Assembly: GCF_042660705.1 (NCBI RefSeq)
Contig: NZ_JBHSUQ010000001.1
Direction: 5' to 3' (one strand)
From: Undibacterium_A arcticum
GTDB taxonomy: Bacteria; Pseudomonadota; Gammaproteobacteria; Burkholderiales; Burkholderiaceae_D
Length of the DNA stretch: 64,000 nt
In this document: piece by piece, positions 11,394-22,021 of the stretch
Numbering within the stretch: the first letter of the stretch is position 1
Layout: the number at the start of each line of letters is the position of its first letter
Made by a program: the position numbers and the translations under genes
The notes under the pieces: model-generated
Seen by the model: only the letters and a program-made list of their open reading frames with translations
What the model was told of the DNA's origin: nothing
Database searches by the model: none

Positions 11394-12654
11394 TTAGTTG
11401 ATCGGGTGATTTACCAGCATTAGCCAGTAACGCGCCAGATCCGCCGAGCCATCGGTGCCTTGCACGGTATGGAAGGTCTGGAACGCTTTCGCTTTCTGAC
11501 CGGCGAAGTGATAGGCGATGCCGATGTGCAGCTTGGCATCTTCCGGACGTTTCAGGCCGCCCTTGACGATACCTTGCTCCATCAGCGCCACACCCTTGTC
11601 GAACTGGCCGGTCGTCACGTAGGCATACCCCAGATTGATCAGCCCGGTGCCATCCTTGGATTTGACCGCATCGGCTTCGCCTTGCGCCATCGTCTTCAGG
11701 TCGTCGGCGGCCGACTTGTCGGCCAAGGCCTGCAGGCGCTTTTGGCGTGCAGCTTCCGGCCCGGTACCGAATATCTTGGTCTGAAATGCCAGATCCACGA
11801 CCTTCTTGGCTTCGGCGGGAAATCCGGCCTGCAGGGCCAGTTGCGCCATTTCGGAAAACTCGTTTTCCGATTTCAATTGACCGGCGGCCAGCTTCAAGCG
11901 GTAGACGTCCAGATTCAAACGTTCCGAAACCTGGTTTGGTCAGGGTGCGGCTCAGCAAGTCGTTCCAGTATTCCTTCTTCGGATGGTAGGTCGCCAGCTT
12001 TTCGACCGCCGCAACATAGCCAGCCTGGTTCTTTTGACGATTTTCGCAATCGGCCAGCATCAGCAGCGTATCTTCATTGGGCGTGCGTCCGGCCTTTTCC
12101 TCGGCCTGGATGTCGGCCATTACTTCTTTGCTGGCGCGACCGTAGTCACCGCCCAGGTAATAGGCTTGCACTAATAGGGGACGCATCTGCGGATCATTGC
12201 CGCCGGCCTTGAAATAGCGATTTAGCCAGACGATCGACTTTGGGTAATCCTTGGCGCGATAATAGGCGCCAGCCAATGCCTGCGCAAACCGGATCTGGTC
12301 GGCATCGGCGACGCGACCAGAGGCGATCGATGCTTCGAACGATCGGGCCGCGGTATCGGTATCGCCGACCGCAATCGCCAGCGCCCCGCGCATACGGTCG
12401 GTAGTATAGGTTTCGAATGCGTTTTTGCCGCTGAGCGCATCAGCTTCATGCACTTTAGCGAGCGCTTCCTTGTATTTTTGCGCTTTCATCAGCTCGGTCG
12501 CAGATTGCAGCAGCTTGCCAACTTCTGGCCGCAGCGTTTCGCCCTTGGCGTCGGCGGCGTAGGCGACGGAGCTAAGACCAACTACGCTGGGGGCCAGGTT
12601 CAGGCCGAGTGCGGCCACGATAAGGCCAAGGCGAGCGAATCGGAATTGGGACAT
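11394..12654 (-). CDS. TPR-rich periplasmic protein of the TonB operon (one frameshift)
   Basis: A protein of about 420 residues with an N-terminal signal peptide ending near VAYA and helical repeats resembling tetratricopeptide repeats, for example DQIRFAQALAGAYYRAKDYP and LINLGYAYVTTGQFDKGVAL. The frame changes near 11930, between LSRTLTKPG and SERLNLDVYRL; both sides are the same type of sequence. It is the last gene after tonB-exbB-exbD1-exbD2 on the minus strand, 149 bp beyond exbD2. Its role is unknown; a scaffold for the TonB machinery or for cargo handling is inference. RBS: GAGAG before the ATG. Confidence 0.75.
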
Positions 12655-12802
12655 GGTTAATCTCTCAATCGGGTAAAAAAGAGGGCAGGTGAAAACCTGC
12701 CCATATTGCGAAAAGATAAATGTTGTTGCATTGATGCGTTTTTATCGATTTCGTCCAGGTTGATGGCATTTATTGACAAATTATCGTCAACTTGCTTTTG
12801 CT

Positions 12803-13234
12803 TTATTTGCCAATAAATTGCTCATTGCCAACCAGGCCGATCTTGGTCACGCCGATACGCTGGGCCGACGCCATGACCGCAGCGACCGATTTGTAGGCCA
12901 CCAGCTTGTTTGGACGGAGGTGCACTTCGTCCTGATCCGGCATGGCAGCGACCGCCTGCAGCTTGGCTTCCAGCGCGGGACGGGTGACGATCTCGCCATT
13001 CCAGATGATGGTGCCGTCAAAATCGACGTCAACCGTGTCTACCACCGGATCTTTCGGCTTTTCTGAATTGGAATTGACCGGCATATTCAGATTGACTGCG
13101 TGATTCTGGATCGGGATCGTGATGATCAGCATGATGATCAACACCAGCATGACGTCGATCAACGGCGTCATGTTCATTTCCATCATCACATCCGGTTCAG
13201 CTGAACTGCCGCCGGAACCAATATTCATGCCCAT
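12803..13234 (-). CDS. exbD2: ExbD-type biopolymer transport protein (second copy)
   Basis: A proton-channel subunit of the TonB energising complex, about 143 residues. One N-terminal transmembrane helix contains TPLIDVMLVLIIMLIIT with the essential Asp (PLIDVML); the rest is a periplasmic domain. Start chosen at the ATG 7 nt after AGGAG, which removes 17 unrelated upstream residues. It follows another exbD by 76 bp. The exbB-exbD1-exbD2 arrangement resembles the TonB cluster of Xanthomonas, where the second ExbD has a specialised role. Confidence 0.92.
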   Translation of the reverse strand: MGMNIGSGGSSAEPDVMMEMNMTPLIDVMLVLIIMLIITIPIQNHAVNLNMPVNSNSEKPKDPVVDTVDVDFDGTIIWNGEIVTRPALEAKLQAVAAMPDQDEVHLRPNKLVAYKSVAAVMASAQRIGVTKIGLVGNEQFIGK

Positions 13235-13310
13235 AGATTGCTCCTTCTTTGAAAGGTCGGCGGACAGTGCAGAGCTCTGCTCCACTCCGTCCGCCAGAAC
13301 TCAATTATGC

Positions 13311-13737
13311 TCAGCCGCCACGCGCTGGTGGTTCCGTAATGAACGCAACCTTGGCAATGCCAGCACGCTGGGCCGTCAGAATCACCTTGCCGATATATTC
13401 ATACCGGGTTTCCTGATCGCCACGAATGTGCAATTCAGGCTGTGGTTCCATCACGGCGATCGTCTTCAGTTTCCAGCAAGGCAGTGGTATCAGGCACCTG
13501 ACGCTCATTCCAGAACATCTTTCCTTCCTTGTCTACGGCAAGATTGATGTTTTCCGGTTTGGTCTTGTAGGGCTGATTGACCTCGCTTGGCAACTTGACC
13601 GGCACGGTATGAGTTACCACAGGAATCGTGATCAGAAAAATGATCAGCAAGACCAGCATGACGTCAACTAGCGGCGTCGTGTTGATGGTGCCAATCACCT
13701 CGTCTTCATCTCCATCGGAGCCGAGTTGCATCGCCAT
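13311..13737 (-). CDS. exbD1: ExbD-type biopolymer transport protein (first copy; one frameshift)
   Basis: ExbD-family channel subunit. The N-terminus carries NTTPLVDVMLVLLIIFLITI with the conserved channel Asp, and the periplasmic part ends in YIGKVILTAQRAGIAKVAFI. The two halves are in different frames joined near 13465, where the minus strand reads CTGGAAACTGAAGACG; either one extra A or two missing A explains it. About 141 residues when repaired. It starts 3 bp after the exbB stop codon, so translation is probably coupled. Confidence 0.9.
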
Positions 13738-13740
13738 GGT

Positions 13741-14649
13741 TTAGCCAACCTTTTTAACGCTGGCCAGTTGACCAGCCGTGCTTGACGACATCACGCCGCT
13801 CAGCAGAACAGAATGCAAATCAGCGCTAAACGAACGGATATCTTCCATTGCGCCCTTGTTGCGACGAACCAGCCAGTTGTAACCCAGCACGGCAGGAACC
13901 GCGACTGCCAGACCGATTGCGGTCATGATCAGCGCTTCACCAACTGGACCGGCAACCTTGTCGATCGACGCCTGGCCGGCGATACCGATGGCGGTCAGCG
14001 CGTGGTAAATACCCCAAACCGTACCGAACAGACCGACGAAAGGAGCGGTAGAACCAACCGTGGCCAGGAACGACAGACCGTCGCTCAGACGACTTTGTAC
14101 TTTCTCTACCGACCGTTGAATCGACATGGTGACCCAGGTGTTCAGATCAATTTGTTCCAGCAGCGCGCCATCGTGGTGCTGGGTCGATTTGCTGCCGGTC
14201 TCGGCGATGAAACGGAACGGGCTGCCTTGTTTCAGACCGCCGATACCTGCTTCAACCGACTTGGCTTTCCAGAACGAGTTACGGGCCTCTTTTGCCTGAC
14301 CAGTCAATTTGATCTGATCGATCAGTTTGGTGATGATGATGTACCAGCTGCCCATCGACATGATGACCAGAATGATCAAGGTGCCGCGTGCCACAAAGTC
14401 GCCGCCTTTCCACAGCGCGTCGAGACCGTATGGATTGTCGACCGCTTCTTTATTGACTGCCGGAGCCGCAGCTGGAGCAGCCACAGGTGCAGCATCAGCC
14501 GCAGGGGCAATAACCGCAACCGAGGCTGCAGTAGCGGCAACCGGTGCCGACGCCCCGTCAGCAGCAACCGCAGTTGCCGGTACTGCAACAGCGGCGGAGA
14601 TTAACAGGGCCGCGAAGAATGCGGAGATACGGGTGTTGATAAAAGACAT
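13741..14649 (-). CDS. exbB: ExbB-type biopolymer transport protein with Ala-rich N-terminal extension
   Basis: A 302-residue MotA/TolQ/ExbB-family protein that assembles with ExbD into a proton-driven motor energising TonB. Residues 1-30 form a signal peptide, followed by an Ala/Pro/Val-rich low-complexity segment to about residue 70, then three transmembrane helices. The conserved block LATVGSTAPFVGLFGTVWGI and the later GPVGEALIMTAIGLAVAVPA are intact. The ATG is preceded by GGAGG at good spacing. Operon: 82 bp after tonB and 3 bp before exbD1. Confidence 0.95.
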   Translation of the reverse strand: MSFINTRISAFFAALLISAAVAVPATAVAADGASAPVAATAASVAVIAPAADAAPVAAPAAAPAVNKEAVDNPYGLDALWKGGDFVARGTLIILVIMSMGSWYIIITKLIDQIKLTGQAKEARNSFWKAKSVEAGIGGLKQGSPFRFIAETGSKSTQHHDGALLEQIDLNTWVTMSIQRSVEKVQSRLSDGLSFLATVGSTAPFVGLFGTVWGIYHALTAIGIAGQASIDKVAGPVGEALIMTAIGLAVAVPAVLGYNWLVRRNKGAMEDIRSFSADLHSVLLSGVMSSSTAGQLASVKKVG

Positions 14650-14731
14650 GCTTCCTCCAATTAATAAAATATATCGCTGGGTGACTCAATAGAAACAAAG
14701 TTGACAGTTACATCTGTCAGTCAGCTTCCAA

Positions 14732-15381
14732 TTATTCCAGCTTCCATTCATATTGCACTTTGGTCCAGGACTGCTCCGGTTTGCCATCAGTGGTGCCAGG
14801 TTTGAACTTGCAAATGCTCAGGGCCTGACGCGCCGCTTTATCCAACTCTCGGTAACCACTCGATCGATCAATTTTGGATTCGATCACACGACCATCGACG
14901 CCCACCAGGAACGAAAATACGACTGTACCGGTTTCTTCATTACGAGCCGAAGATTGCGGATACACCGGTTTGCGCAGGAATTGAAATCATAAACTGCACT
15001 GGTACGTGCAGCCGGCGCTGCTACAGGAGCAGGAGCCGGACGCGCCGTTGGCATTACCGGATTTTCCGGTTGCACATTTGAGACAGCTGCAATCGTATTC
15101 GTCTGTGGCTGCTGCTGCACTTGGACCTCTGGCGGAGGAATAAATGGCGGCGGCGGTGCCAAGACTTTCGGCGGTGGTGGCGGCAGTGGCTTGTCCGGTG
15201 GTGGTGGCGGTGGTTTGATCTCTTCAATGATCTTAGTTTCGATCGGTTGTTTGATCACTTCCACGACTTTACGGGCAAGTCCTGTAACCAGCGCATAAAC
15301 GATAAAAACATGCAGAAGAACCACCACGGTAATGCCAGTTAAATTTTTTGTGGGGTTTCTCTCATTCTGCGTGAAATCCAT
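14732..15381 (-). CDS. tonB: TonB energy-transducing protein (one frameshift)
   Basis: Periplasm-spanning protein that couples the ExbB-ExbD motor to outer-membrane receptors. An N-terminal transmembrane anchor (about residues 18-38, VVVLLHVFIVYALVTGL) is followed by a Pro-rich spacer with PPPPPP runs and a C-terminal TonB domain: YPQSSARNEETGTVVFSFLV, then VDGRVIESKIDRSSGYRELD. The C-terminal domain is in another frame; the break is at about 14980, between FNSCA and VYPQS. Start at the ATG after GGAGG. It heads a five-gene operon. Confidence 0.92.
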
Positions 15382-15470
15382 GCCTCTTTCCTCCAATACC
15401 AACTACTTCTTGTTGTCAAATTCACGCTTTATTCAGGCGGATTTACCTGTCCAATTTGTGAGTACGCGGA

Positions 15471-15498
15471 ATTATACATACGATTTTTCGCGCGGTAA
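15471..15498 (-). promoter_or_regulatory. Candidate promoter of the tonB-exbBDD operon
   Basis: On the minus strand a perfect TATAAT preceded by TG (TGTATAAT) lies 16 bp downstream of TTACCG. The start site would leave an 80-nt leader before the tonB ATG. The -35 match is modest. No convincing Fur-type palindrome was seen nearby. Confidence 0.35.
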
Positions 15499-16160
15499 TT
15501 ACAATATTTAGTTCTAAAAGAATGTCGAAACTGACGTGCATTTCATTTTCTTGAAACGGTGATAACTACAGATGTTTCTTGAGTTTGGTCATTTGATTCT
15601 TTAACGCTGTAATGGGCGCCATGCCCAATGGATCATCGACTGGGCTTGAGTTTATCTTCGCCCAGGTCTGAAGTCGGAACGATGCCCAAACCCGGATTGT
15701 TGCGCATAACAATCGTGTGCTCAATTTTAATGATCGATTTTTGTGGTGGAAATTTTTTAAAAATACAAAAACATGGGAATTTAAATGTTCGAAGCTTCGT
15801 TTTCAACCCCAAAAAAGAATGTTTGAATGAGGCTTTGAGCGAAACAGGCTGAATGCTGCGCAGCACAATTCTGAGGGGATTTCAATTCCCATCACTGATC
15901 GTTCCAAGTCACGCAAGTTAATCAAGTTAATCATTATCCGGCCGTATTTTTCCTCGTCAAACAGACGACAGCGCCACCCAATGCACACGTTCCCATGCTC
16001 GCGACGCGTGATGTTGGCATAGCCGCAAGTATCGGCTCGGAAGCGTGCCCATTGTATGGACCGCCTGGCTATCGCTTTTGTTCATTGGTATAGACAAGCA
16101 TGACACTCGCTTGGTTGCGCCGCGCACGAAAGCGGAATCGATACGCCGGGAGCTTGGCAT
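15499..16160. other. AT-rich intergenic region without a supported gene
   Basis: Lies upstream of the tonB operon and downstream of the receptor gene, which ends at 16232. Only short open frames of at most about 80 codons occur, none with a recognisable product or good ribosome-binding site. It separates two units on the same strand, and the receptor terminator sits at its right edge. Confidence 0.4.
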
Positions 16161-16162
16161 CG

Positions 16163-16194
16163 AAAAAACCCGCAGATCGGAACCTGCGGGTTTT
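16163..16194 (-). terminator. Rho-independent terminator of the TonB-dependent receptor gene
   Basis: A 9-bp perfect stem, AACCCGCAG / CTGCGGGTT, with an 8-nt loop is followed on the minus strand by a T run, 38 bp after the receptor stop codon. Confidence 0.85.
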
Positions 16195-16231
16195 AGGCTT
16201 ACTACCTGTTATTTACCAGCTACGCGTTCGA

Positions 16232-19200
16232 TTAGAACTTGTAGTTGTATTCCGCAGTCAGCTTCAACGCGCGTGGCGCCGTGTAGCTGATGGTGCGGCT
16301 GTAGGTAGCGGCAACTGCGTCGTTGAGGTTGTACAACTCATCGATGGTTTGCACGGTTTGTCTGTTGAACAGGTTAAAGATGTCGAGCTTGAATGACAGA
16401 CCTTTTACTTGTTCAGGCTTGTACACCACGTTCATGTCCAGGCGGATATCCCATGGCAGGTTGCCGGCTGCACCACGCGGCGACGCTACCTGGTTGCAAT
16501 AGTGGTAGGCTGAACCGTAATCAGGGAAGCCAGGATCGTTAGCCACCAATGCGTCCGGGTAGTTACCGATGCAGTTCTTAGGACGACCAGCAGCGGCCAG
16601 GAAGTTGCCACCCACGCTAAATTGTGGCGTGATTTCATAGAAGCCGTATGCCTTGATCTGATGCTTGCGATCGTTAGGCAACAGGCCGTTGGAATTTTCC
16701 ATAAGTTCACGGTGATCCCAGGTCTGGGTCGCTGAAACGTCAGTTTGAGCAACGTCAGACAGCGTCTGACCTTCGGTATTACCCCGGCTACGCGACCAGG
16801 TGTAGTTGACCTTGCCGTACCAGCCGTTACGCAGCGGGTGTTCAGCAAACAGGTCGACTGCCAGGTAGGTACGTTGTGCATCTGGCATGCCAAGATCTGC
16901 CTTGGTCAGGTGGACGCGGGTCAGGTTATTGCCTGTACCTGCGAAGTCAACCAGGAAATCATTGTCTTTACCGGGATTGAACGATGCACAGTTGAAGCCA
17001 CCCCAGTTTGAGGCGTCGACATTATTGCGAACCGCCCAGGCGTCGAACGGACGTTGATCGCAGAAATCGTCGATCGCCGACTTCAGGACGCGGTAAGTCG
17101 CTTTGGCACCGAAGTTCAGGCTAGGCGAAAATGACTTTTCAAAGCCCAGCGTGAGCTCGTCCTGCATGTTGGGGCTCATATCCAGAGCCGCGACAGTGCG
17201 AGCGTCTTTTGCCTGACCGAATTCATTGTCAGGCGACAAGACCCCGGTGATGGCCGTCGTGCCGGTTGGAGCACCGTTGGCGTCAACGCCAGTGTAAGTA
17301 AAATACTGACGCAGATAGCTGGAACGGCTGGCGCCGCGCACGGCCAGGTGAGTCGGAATTTGCACCATGTAACGACCGGCGCTACCGAACACTTTCATCG
17401 AAGCATCGCCGTTGACGTCCCACACCGCGGCCAAACGTGGCGCGAACTGGTTCTTCATCTCCAGGAAGGTTTCGTTATCGCCGTTCTTGTTGGTGAACTG
17501 CTCGTTACGCAAGCCGGCGGTCACCAGGACGTCTTTCGTCACCTGATAACGATCTTCGATGTACTGGGCAGACTGGTTGGAATAGGCTGTTGTTGCATCA
17601 AAGAAATTTTGCTTGCGAACGTAGTAGCCCGATGTTCCCAAGCCGCCACCGGAAGCCACCACGGTCGGAACACCCTGCAGGGTGATCGGTGAGTTCGGTG
17701 TGTTGGTATGGGAATACGTCCAGATGCCGCCACCGGCGGTCAGATCGCCAGCGTTGATCGATTTCAGCTTGTTGTAGTCCAGACCGCCGCGGATCGTGTG
17801 TTGTCCAAGTCTGTATTCAAGATCAAGACGGGATGATTTGACGGTATCCTCAGCGCCCGGCGGCACAATGAAGCCAGTCAGCAGTTGCGGATTGTTATAA
17901 GTGATACCTGGTGCGCGCGCCGCCAATGGAGCGCTTACTTGGTACAGCGGCGAGTTAATCGGATCGAAACCGTCAAACGTGTTGGTGTGCTCGGTCTTGC
18001 TCTGGCCATACAGCGCGGTCAGGGTCAAGTCATCGGTCAGATTGCCGGTGTACTTGAGGATCTGGACGTCGGCACCCACTGCGCCGGTATGATCCGGAAT
18101 GTTGGTGTAGTGGGCCGAAGAGCGGACCACGCCATCACGAGCACGCGTCGCGTAATTGTAGCCGGACAACTGTTCATCCTGCTCCGGCTTGTCACCCATC
18201 AGCGTCAATTCGAGGCGATGATTGTCGGTGATGTTCCAGTCGAATTTGCCGAGGTAGCGCTTGACCGTATCCTGCTTTTCTGACCAGCCGCCCAGTAGGT
18301 TGGATGTGGTGCCAGTGTTATTAAGTTGATTCGTGCCTGAGAACGAGTTGTCCTGATATTCACCCGAGACAAACATGAACAGCTTGTCCTTGATGATCGG
18401 GCCGCCCACATACGCGCCGTAGGTCTTTTGTTCTACCTTGTTGTCTTCATTTCTTCTGTACAGGGTGTTGTCTGTTTTCGCATTTTCCGGTGCGCCGGTG
18501 TTTGGATAGAAAATATCCTTGGCCTTGGCACGTGTGGAAGACGGAGCGATGCTTACCTGAGCGCCCATTTCCCAGTTATTGGTACCGCTTTTGGTGGTGA
18601 TGTTGACCACGCCGCCGACGGAACGACCAAATTCAGCACCGAAACCGCCGGTCAGAACCTGCGCCTGCGAGATGGCGCCGAATGGCAGTTCGGACGCGCC
18701 GAGCTGGGTCAGAGGGTTGGTGACTGGAAAACCGTTGACATAATATGCATTTTCCGATGCGCCGCCGCCGCCGAAGCTGGCGCCAGCTGCGTAACGGGAG
18801 TCGGCACGCGTCGTATTCGGTGCCAACTGGATGATGGCGTCAACGCTTTGGGCAATTGGCAATTTTGCCAGTTCTTTGGCCGTGAAGGTTGCGCCGTTGT
18901 TGCTGTTCGAGACGTCAATTGTCCTGCGCGCGCCAGTAACCTGAACCGATTGCACACCGGCTACAGGCGCTGCTGCGAAGGTGGCTTCGGCGCCTTGACC
19001 GGCCAGCGCGTCTACTTCAGTGGTGCCAACGACCGCTGTGCCCTTCATTGCCTGGACTTTATAGTGTCCTGGCGGCATTGCGGTAGCCTGGAACCGGCCA
19101 TTACTGTCTGGTGTCAGTGTGCGGCGCAGACCGGTGTCCACGTTTTCAATCAGCACGGCATCGCTACCTGCGGCGACTTTACCGTAAATGGTCGTGGTGG

Positions 19201-19348
19201 CATTGGACTGGGCCATTGCTACCGGATTGATACCGACAGTCATTACAGCACCGCCAAACGCGAGCGCGAGCGCGTGTACTACAACTTTCTTCTTAAGCGT
19301 AAATTCCATTCGTCGTTTTGAACGAGACAACTTAGTTTCCAACGTCAT
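16232..19348 (-). CDS. TonB-dependent outer-membrane receptor, Oar-like
   Basis: A protein of about 1038 residues in one uninterrupted frame. A signal peptide ends near residue 48 (VAMAQS). A carboxypeptidase-regulatory-like beta domain follows (TTIYGKVAAGSDAVLIENVD to about residue 130), then a plug domain (about 140-280, with YYVNGFPV and GAEFGRSVGGVVNITTKSG) and a large beta-barrel ending in the C-terminal Phe (NYKF). This architecture is that of Oar/OmpA-related TonB receptors. Substrate is not readable from sequence; the divergent peptide-transport genes suggest peptides or protein fragments (inference). Start chosen at the ATG 8 nt after AAGGAG. Confidence 0.9.
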   Translation of the reverse strand: MTLETKLSRSKRRMEFTLKKKVVVHALALAFGGAVMTVGINPVAMAQSNATTTIYGKVAAGSDAVLIENVDTGLRRTLTPDSNGRFQATAMPPGHYKVQAMKGTAVVGTTEVDALAGQGAEATFAAAPVAGVQSVQVTGARRTIDVSNSNNGATFTAKELAKLPIAQSVDAIIQLAPNTTRADSRYAAGASFGGGGASENAYYVNGFPVTNPLTQLGASELPFGAISQAQVLTGGFGAEFGRSVGGVVNITTKSGTNNWEMGAQVSIAPSSTRAKAKDIFYPNTGAPENAKTDNTLYRRNEDNKVEQKTYGAYVGGPIIKDKLFMFVSGEYQDNSFSGTNQLNNTGTTSNLLGGWSEKQDTVKRYLGKFDWNITDNHRLELTLMGDKPEQDEQLSGYNYATRARDGVVRSSAHYTNIPDHTGAVGADVQILKYTGNLTDDLTLTALYGQSKTEHTNTFDGFDPINSPLYQVSAPLAARAPGITYNNPQLLTGFIVPPGAEDTVKSSRLDLEYRLGQHTIRGGLDYNKLKSINAGDLTAGGGIWTYSHTNTPNSPITLQGVPTVVASGGGLGTSGYYVRKQNFFDATTAYSNQSAQYIEDRYQVTKDVLVTAGLRNEQFTNKNGDNETFLEMKNQFAPRLAAVWDVNGDASMKVFGSAGRYMVQIPTHLAVRGASRSSYLRQYFTYTGVDANGAPTGTTAITGVLSPDNEFGQAKDARTVAALDMSPNMQDELTLGFEKSFSPSLNFGAKATYRVLKSAIDDFCDQRPFDAWAVRNNVDASNWGGFNCASFNPGKDNDFLVDFAGTGNNLTRVHLTKADLGMPDAQRTYLAVDLFAEHPLRNGWYGKVNYTWSRSRGNTEGQTLSDVAQTDVSATQTWDHRELMENSNGLLPNDRKHQIKAYGFYEITPQFSVGGNFLAAAGRPKNCIGNYPDALVANDPGFPDYGSAYHYCNQVASPRGAAGNLPWDIRLDMNVVYKPEQVKGLSFKLDIFNLFNRQTVQTIDELYNLNDAVAATYSRTISYTAPRALKLTAEYNYKF

Positions 19349-19671
19349 TGCCAAACTCCTTGGGTAATTTGAGTTTTGAGTGCCACTCAGTTTTTTAGCT
19401 TTGTAGCTTTGTTTTTTTCTTCGCCTTGTTGGCGTGACCTTATAAATTCATTAACAAGAATGAGTTTATTTCAGCTGGGTGACATGGAAACATTCTTACA
19501 AGCAAACTGTCAATCCGCCCGCGTTGTTTTTTGGTGAGCATGTGAATTAATTTTTGCGCTGGAGAAGCGCGGACTAAATAACATCGATTGGGTTACTGCC
19601 CCGCGATGATTTGATAGGCGAATTTCGCTCCAGCCGCATCAATTTCCATTGATTGGTTGGGATGGCAATTT
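19349..19671. other. AT-rich leader and spacer upstream of the receptor gene
   Basis: No gene is supported. On the minus strand it must contain the receptor promoter and a leader of unknown length; I could not place the hexamers with confidence. It abuts the tandem-repeat block. Confidence 0.35.
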
Positions 19672-19900
19672 AAACAGAGGCACCACTCTAATTTAAATCG
19701 AGGCATCGCTCTAATTTAAACTGAGGCATTACTCTAATTTAAATCGAGGCATTATTCTAATTAAGCCAATGCGCGAATTAAACCAATGGCTGCTTTAATT
19801 AAACCAATGTATTAATGAACCGAGGCATCACTCTAATTAAATCAATGTGCGAATTAAACTGAGGCATTACTCTAATTATGATGAGGCGCTACTCTAATTT
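19672..19900. repeat. Compound degenerate tandem repeat block (23-bp and 17-bp units)
   Basis: Three consecutive 23-bp units start at 19672, 19695 and 19718, with pattern AAAYNGAGGCAYYRCTCTAA followed by TTT. A fourth, shortened one starts at 19741. Further copies of the GAGGCA...CTCTAATT core occur at about 19821, 19856 and 19878. Between them is a second family of AAA(T/C)CAATG...GAATT units (for example 19763-19779 and 19839-19855). Units end in AATT or AATTT. No open frame crosses the block. It sits between the divergent receptor and peptide-binding genes; function unknown. Confidence 0.8.
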
Positions 19901-20201
19901 TTTATTCGCCAAGATTTCGGTCGAAAATTTTTCATCGCTGACTGCAGTTAGTACTGGCTATTTATGCCAGTGGGGCGCCAGCAACATTGCTGCTTAGCAG
20001 CATTAATATTTCCGGGTGTTTCTTTCACGGCGCCACCAAGATGCGTTATTGTTACGCCTTTTTTGGCTTCCCCATTTCTGCGGCGCCCGGAACTCATAAG
20101 GTTGTGCGGCGTTTTTGATTGAATTCTAGCTATGTGCCAACCGGCGTATAAATGTGCTTTCTATAGATACGGCGTTTCGCTGCTGTATGGAGTGGTGTTA
20201 A
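19901..20201. other. Leader region of the peptide-transport gene set
   Basis: About 300 bp between the repeat block and the first binding-protein ATG. No gene seen. It should carry the promoter for the plus-strand transport genes, but no good hexamer pair was located. Confidence 0.35.
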
Positions 20202-21972
20202 ATGATGTGGAAACGAATTAGGCAAGGATGCGTAGTTGCCCTATTGTTCGCTGGTTCGGCCCATGCGGCCAATCCGGCCGACCCGACCAAAGTCATACGG
20301 ATGGCTTTCGAAGCGCCAGATGACGGCTTCGATCCTATACGCACCACCAATTTCTACTCACACTGGATCAGTTCGGCGATTAACGAGCCGCTGCTCACCT
20401 ACGATTATCTGGCTCGTCCCGCCAAGCTGGTTCCCGCGGCAGCAGACGCGATGCCCGAAGTGGGCGACGCCGGCAAGACCTATACCTTCCATATCAAGAA
20501 AGGCATCTATTTCAGCGCCGATCCGGCCTTCAAGGGCGTGCGGCGGGAATTGACGGCCCAGGATTTCGCCTACACCTTCAAGCGCCTGCTCGATCCGCAA
20601 AACCGTTCGCCCCTGGCCAATTTCGTAGAAGGCAAGATTGTCGGACTCGATGCGTTAGCGGCCGCGGCGAAAAAGAGCGGTCGTTTCGATTACGATGCGC
20701 CGGTCGCCGGTTTGCAAGCGCCGGATCGCTACACCCTGCGCATCCAGCTGACAGTGCAGGACTACAATTTCTTGTATGTTGCCGCCTATAGCGGTCTAGG
20801 CGCCGTCGCGCGCGAAGTCATCGAGGCGTATGGCGCCCAAAGCGGATTGCATCCGGTCGGTACCGGCGCGTACATGCTGCAGCAATACACGCCGCACAGC
20901 AAAATTATTCTGGTGGCAAATCCGGAATTCCGCGGTTACGTGTGGGACTTCAAGTCGTCTGGCGATCCGGCGGATGACCAGCTCGTGCACGACATGCATG
21001 GCAAAAAAATGCCACAGGTCGGGCGGGTCGAAATCAGCATTATCGAGGAAGAGCAATCGCGCTGGCTGGCTTTTCAGGATAAGCAGCTCGATCTCGACAA
21101 ACTGCCGCAAACCGCGGCGCCGACAGTGATGGACGGCAACAAGCTGAAACCGGAGTTCGCCGCGCAGGGGATCAACCTGTCGCGCAATGTCGAGCCCGAA
21201 ATCACCTACACCATGATGAATTTTACTGATCCCACCATCGGTGGCAGCAGTAAGGAAAAAATTGCGTTGCGTCGCGCGATCGCGATGGTATACAGCGTCA
21301 AGGCGGAAATCACCCAGTTGCGGATGGGGCAGGCGATCAAGGCAGAGATGATTGTCCCGCCCGGCGTGGTGGGCCACGATCCGGCCTATCGCAGCAGTAT
21401 CGGCTACGACCCTGACCTGGCCAACAAACTGCTGGACCGGTTCGGCTACCAGCGTGGGGCCGACGGCTACCGCACTTTGCCAGACGGTAAGCCATTGCTG
21501 TTAAAGATCACGAATGAAGCGAATGCGACTTCCAAGATCATTTCCGAAATCTGGAAGCGTGGGCTCGACCAAATCGGCATCAAGGCTGAGTTTCCAGTCA
21601 GCAATTTCTGACAATTTCAAGGCCGCCAACGAATGTAAATTGATGATGTGGGGTGGCGCCTGGATCGCCGATTTCCCGGAAGGCGAAAATTTCCTGCAAT
21701 TATTGTATGGACCCAATTCTATGCGGGGCAATCTCGGCTGCTATCAGTCGGCCGCTTACGATGCACTGTATCGCAAGGCCGTCGCGTTGCCGCCGGGTCC
21801 GGAACGCAATCAGCTCTATATTCAGATGAACCGCCAGATGGAAGCCGATACCGCCTGGGATCTGCACACCACCAGGATCCGCAACTGGCTGGCGCGGCCA
21901 TGGGTCAAAGGCTTCAAGAAACATCCATTCCTGAATGCCGATTGGCAGTATCTGGACGTCGAAAAACATTAA
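20202..21972 (+). CDS. Peptide ABC transporter substrate-binding protein 1 (SBP family 5; one frameshift)
   Basis: A DppA/OppA-type periplasmic binding protein of about 590 residues. A signal peptide ends at AHA (residue 22). Family landmarks: YDYLARPAKLVP, HIKKGIYFSADPAF, HPVGTGAYML and, near the C-terminus, GFKKHPFLNADWQYLD. The frame breaks at about 21603, between EFPVSNF and SDNFKAANECK; both halves align with the two paralogues downstream, so it is one gene. First of three consecutive binding-protein genes. RBS GGAG about 9 nt before the ATG. Confidence 0.9.
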
Positions 21973-22021
21973 GATCAGGCCACGGCACGTCCCGAACATC
22001 TGAATCCACCGAGATAAGAAC

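Noticed and set aside
15400..15560. A Fur box in front of the tonB operon
   Set aside because: AT-rich sequence is present, but no GATAATGAT-type palindrome of convincing quality; iron control is not supported.
15633..15866. A 77-codon minus-strand frame upstream of the tonB operon
   Set aside because: AT-rich, Lys/Phe-rich product without family features; likely a chance open frame.
19672..19900. CRISPR array in the tandem-repeat block
   Set aside because: Units are directly adjacent without unique spacers, degenerate, and no cas genes are nearby.
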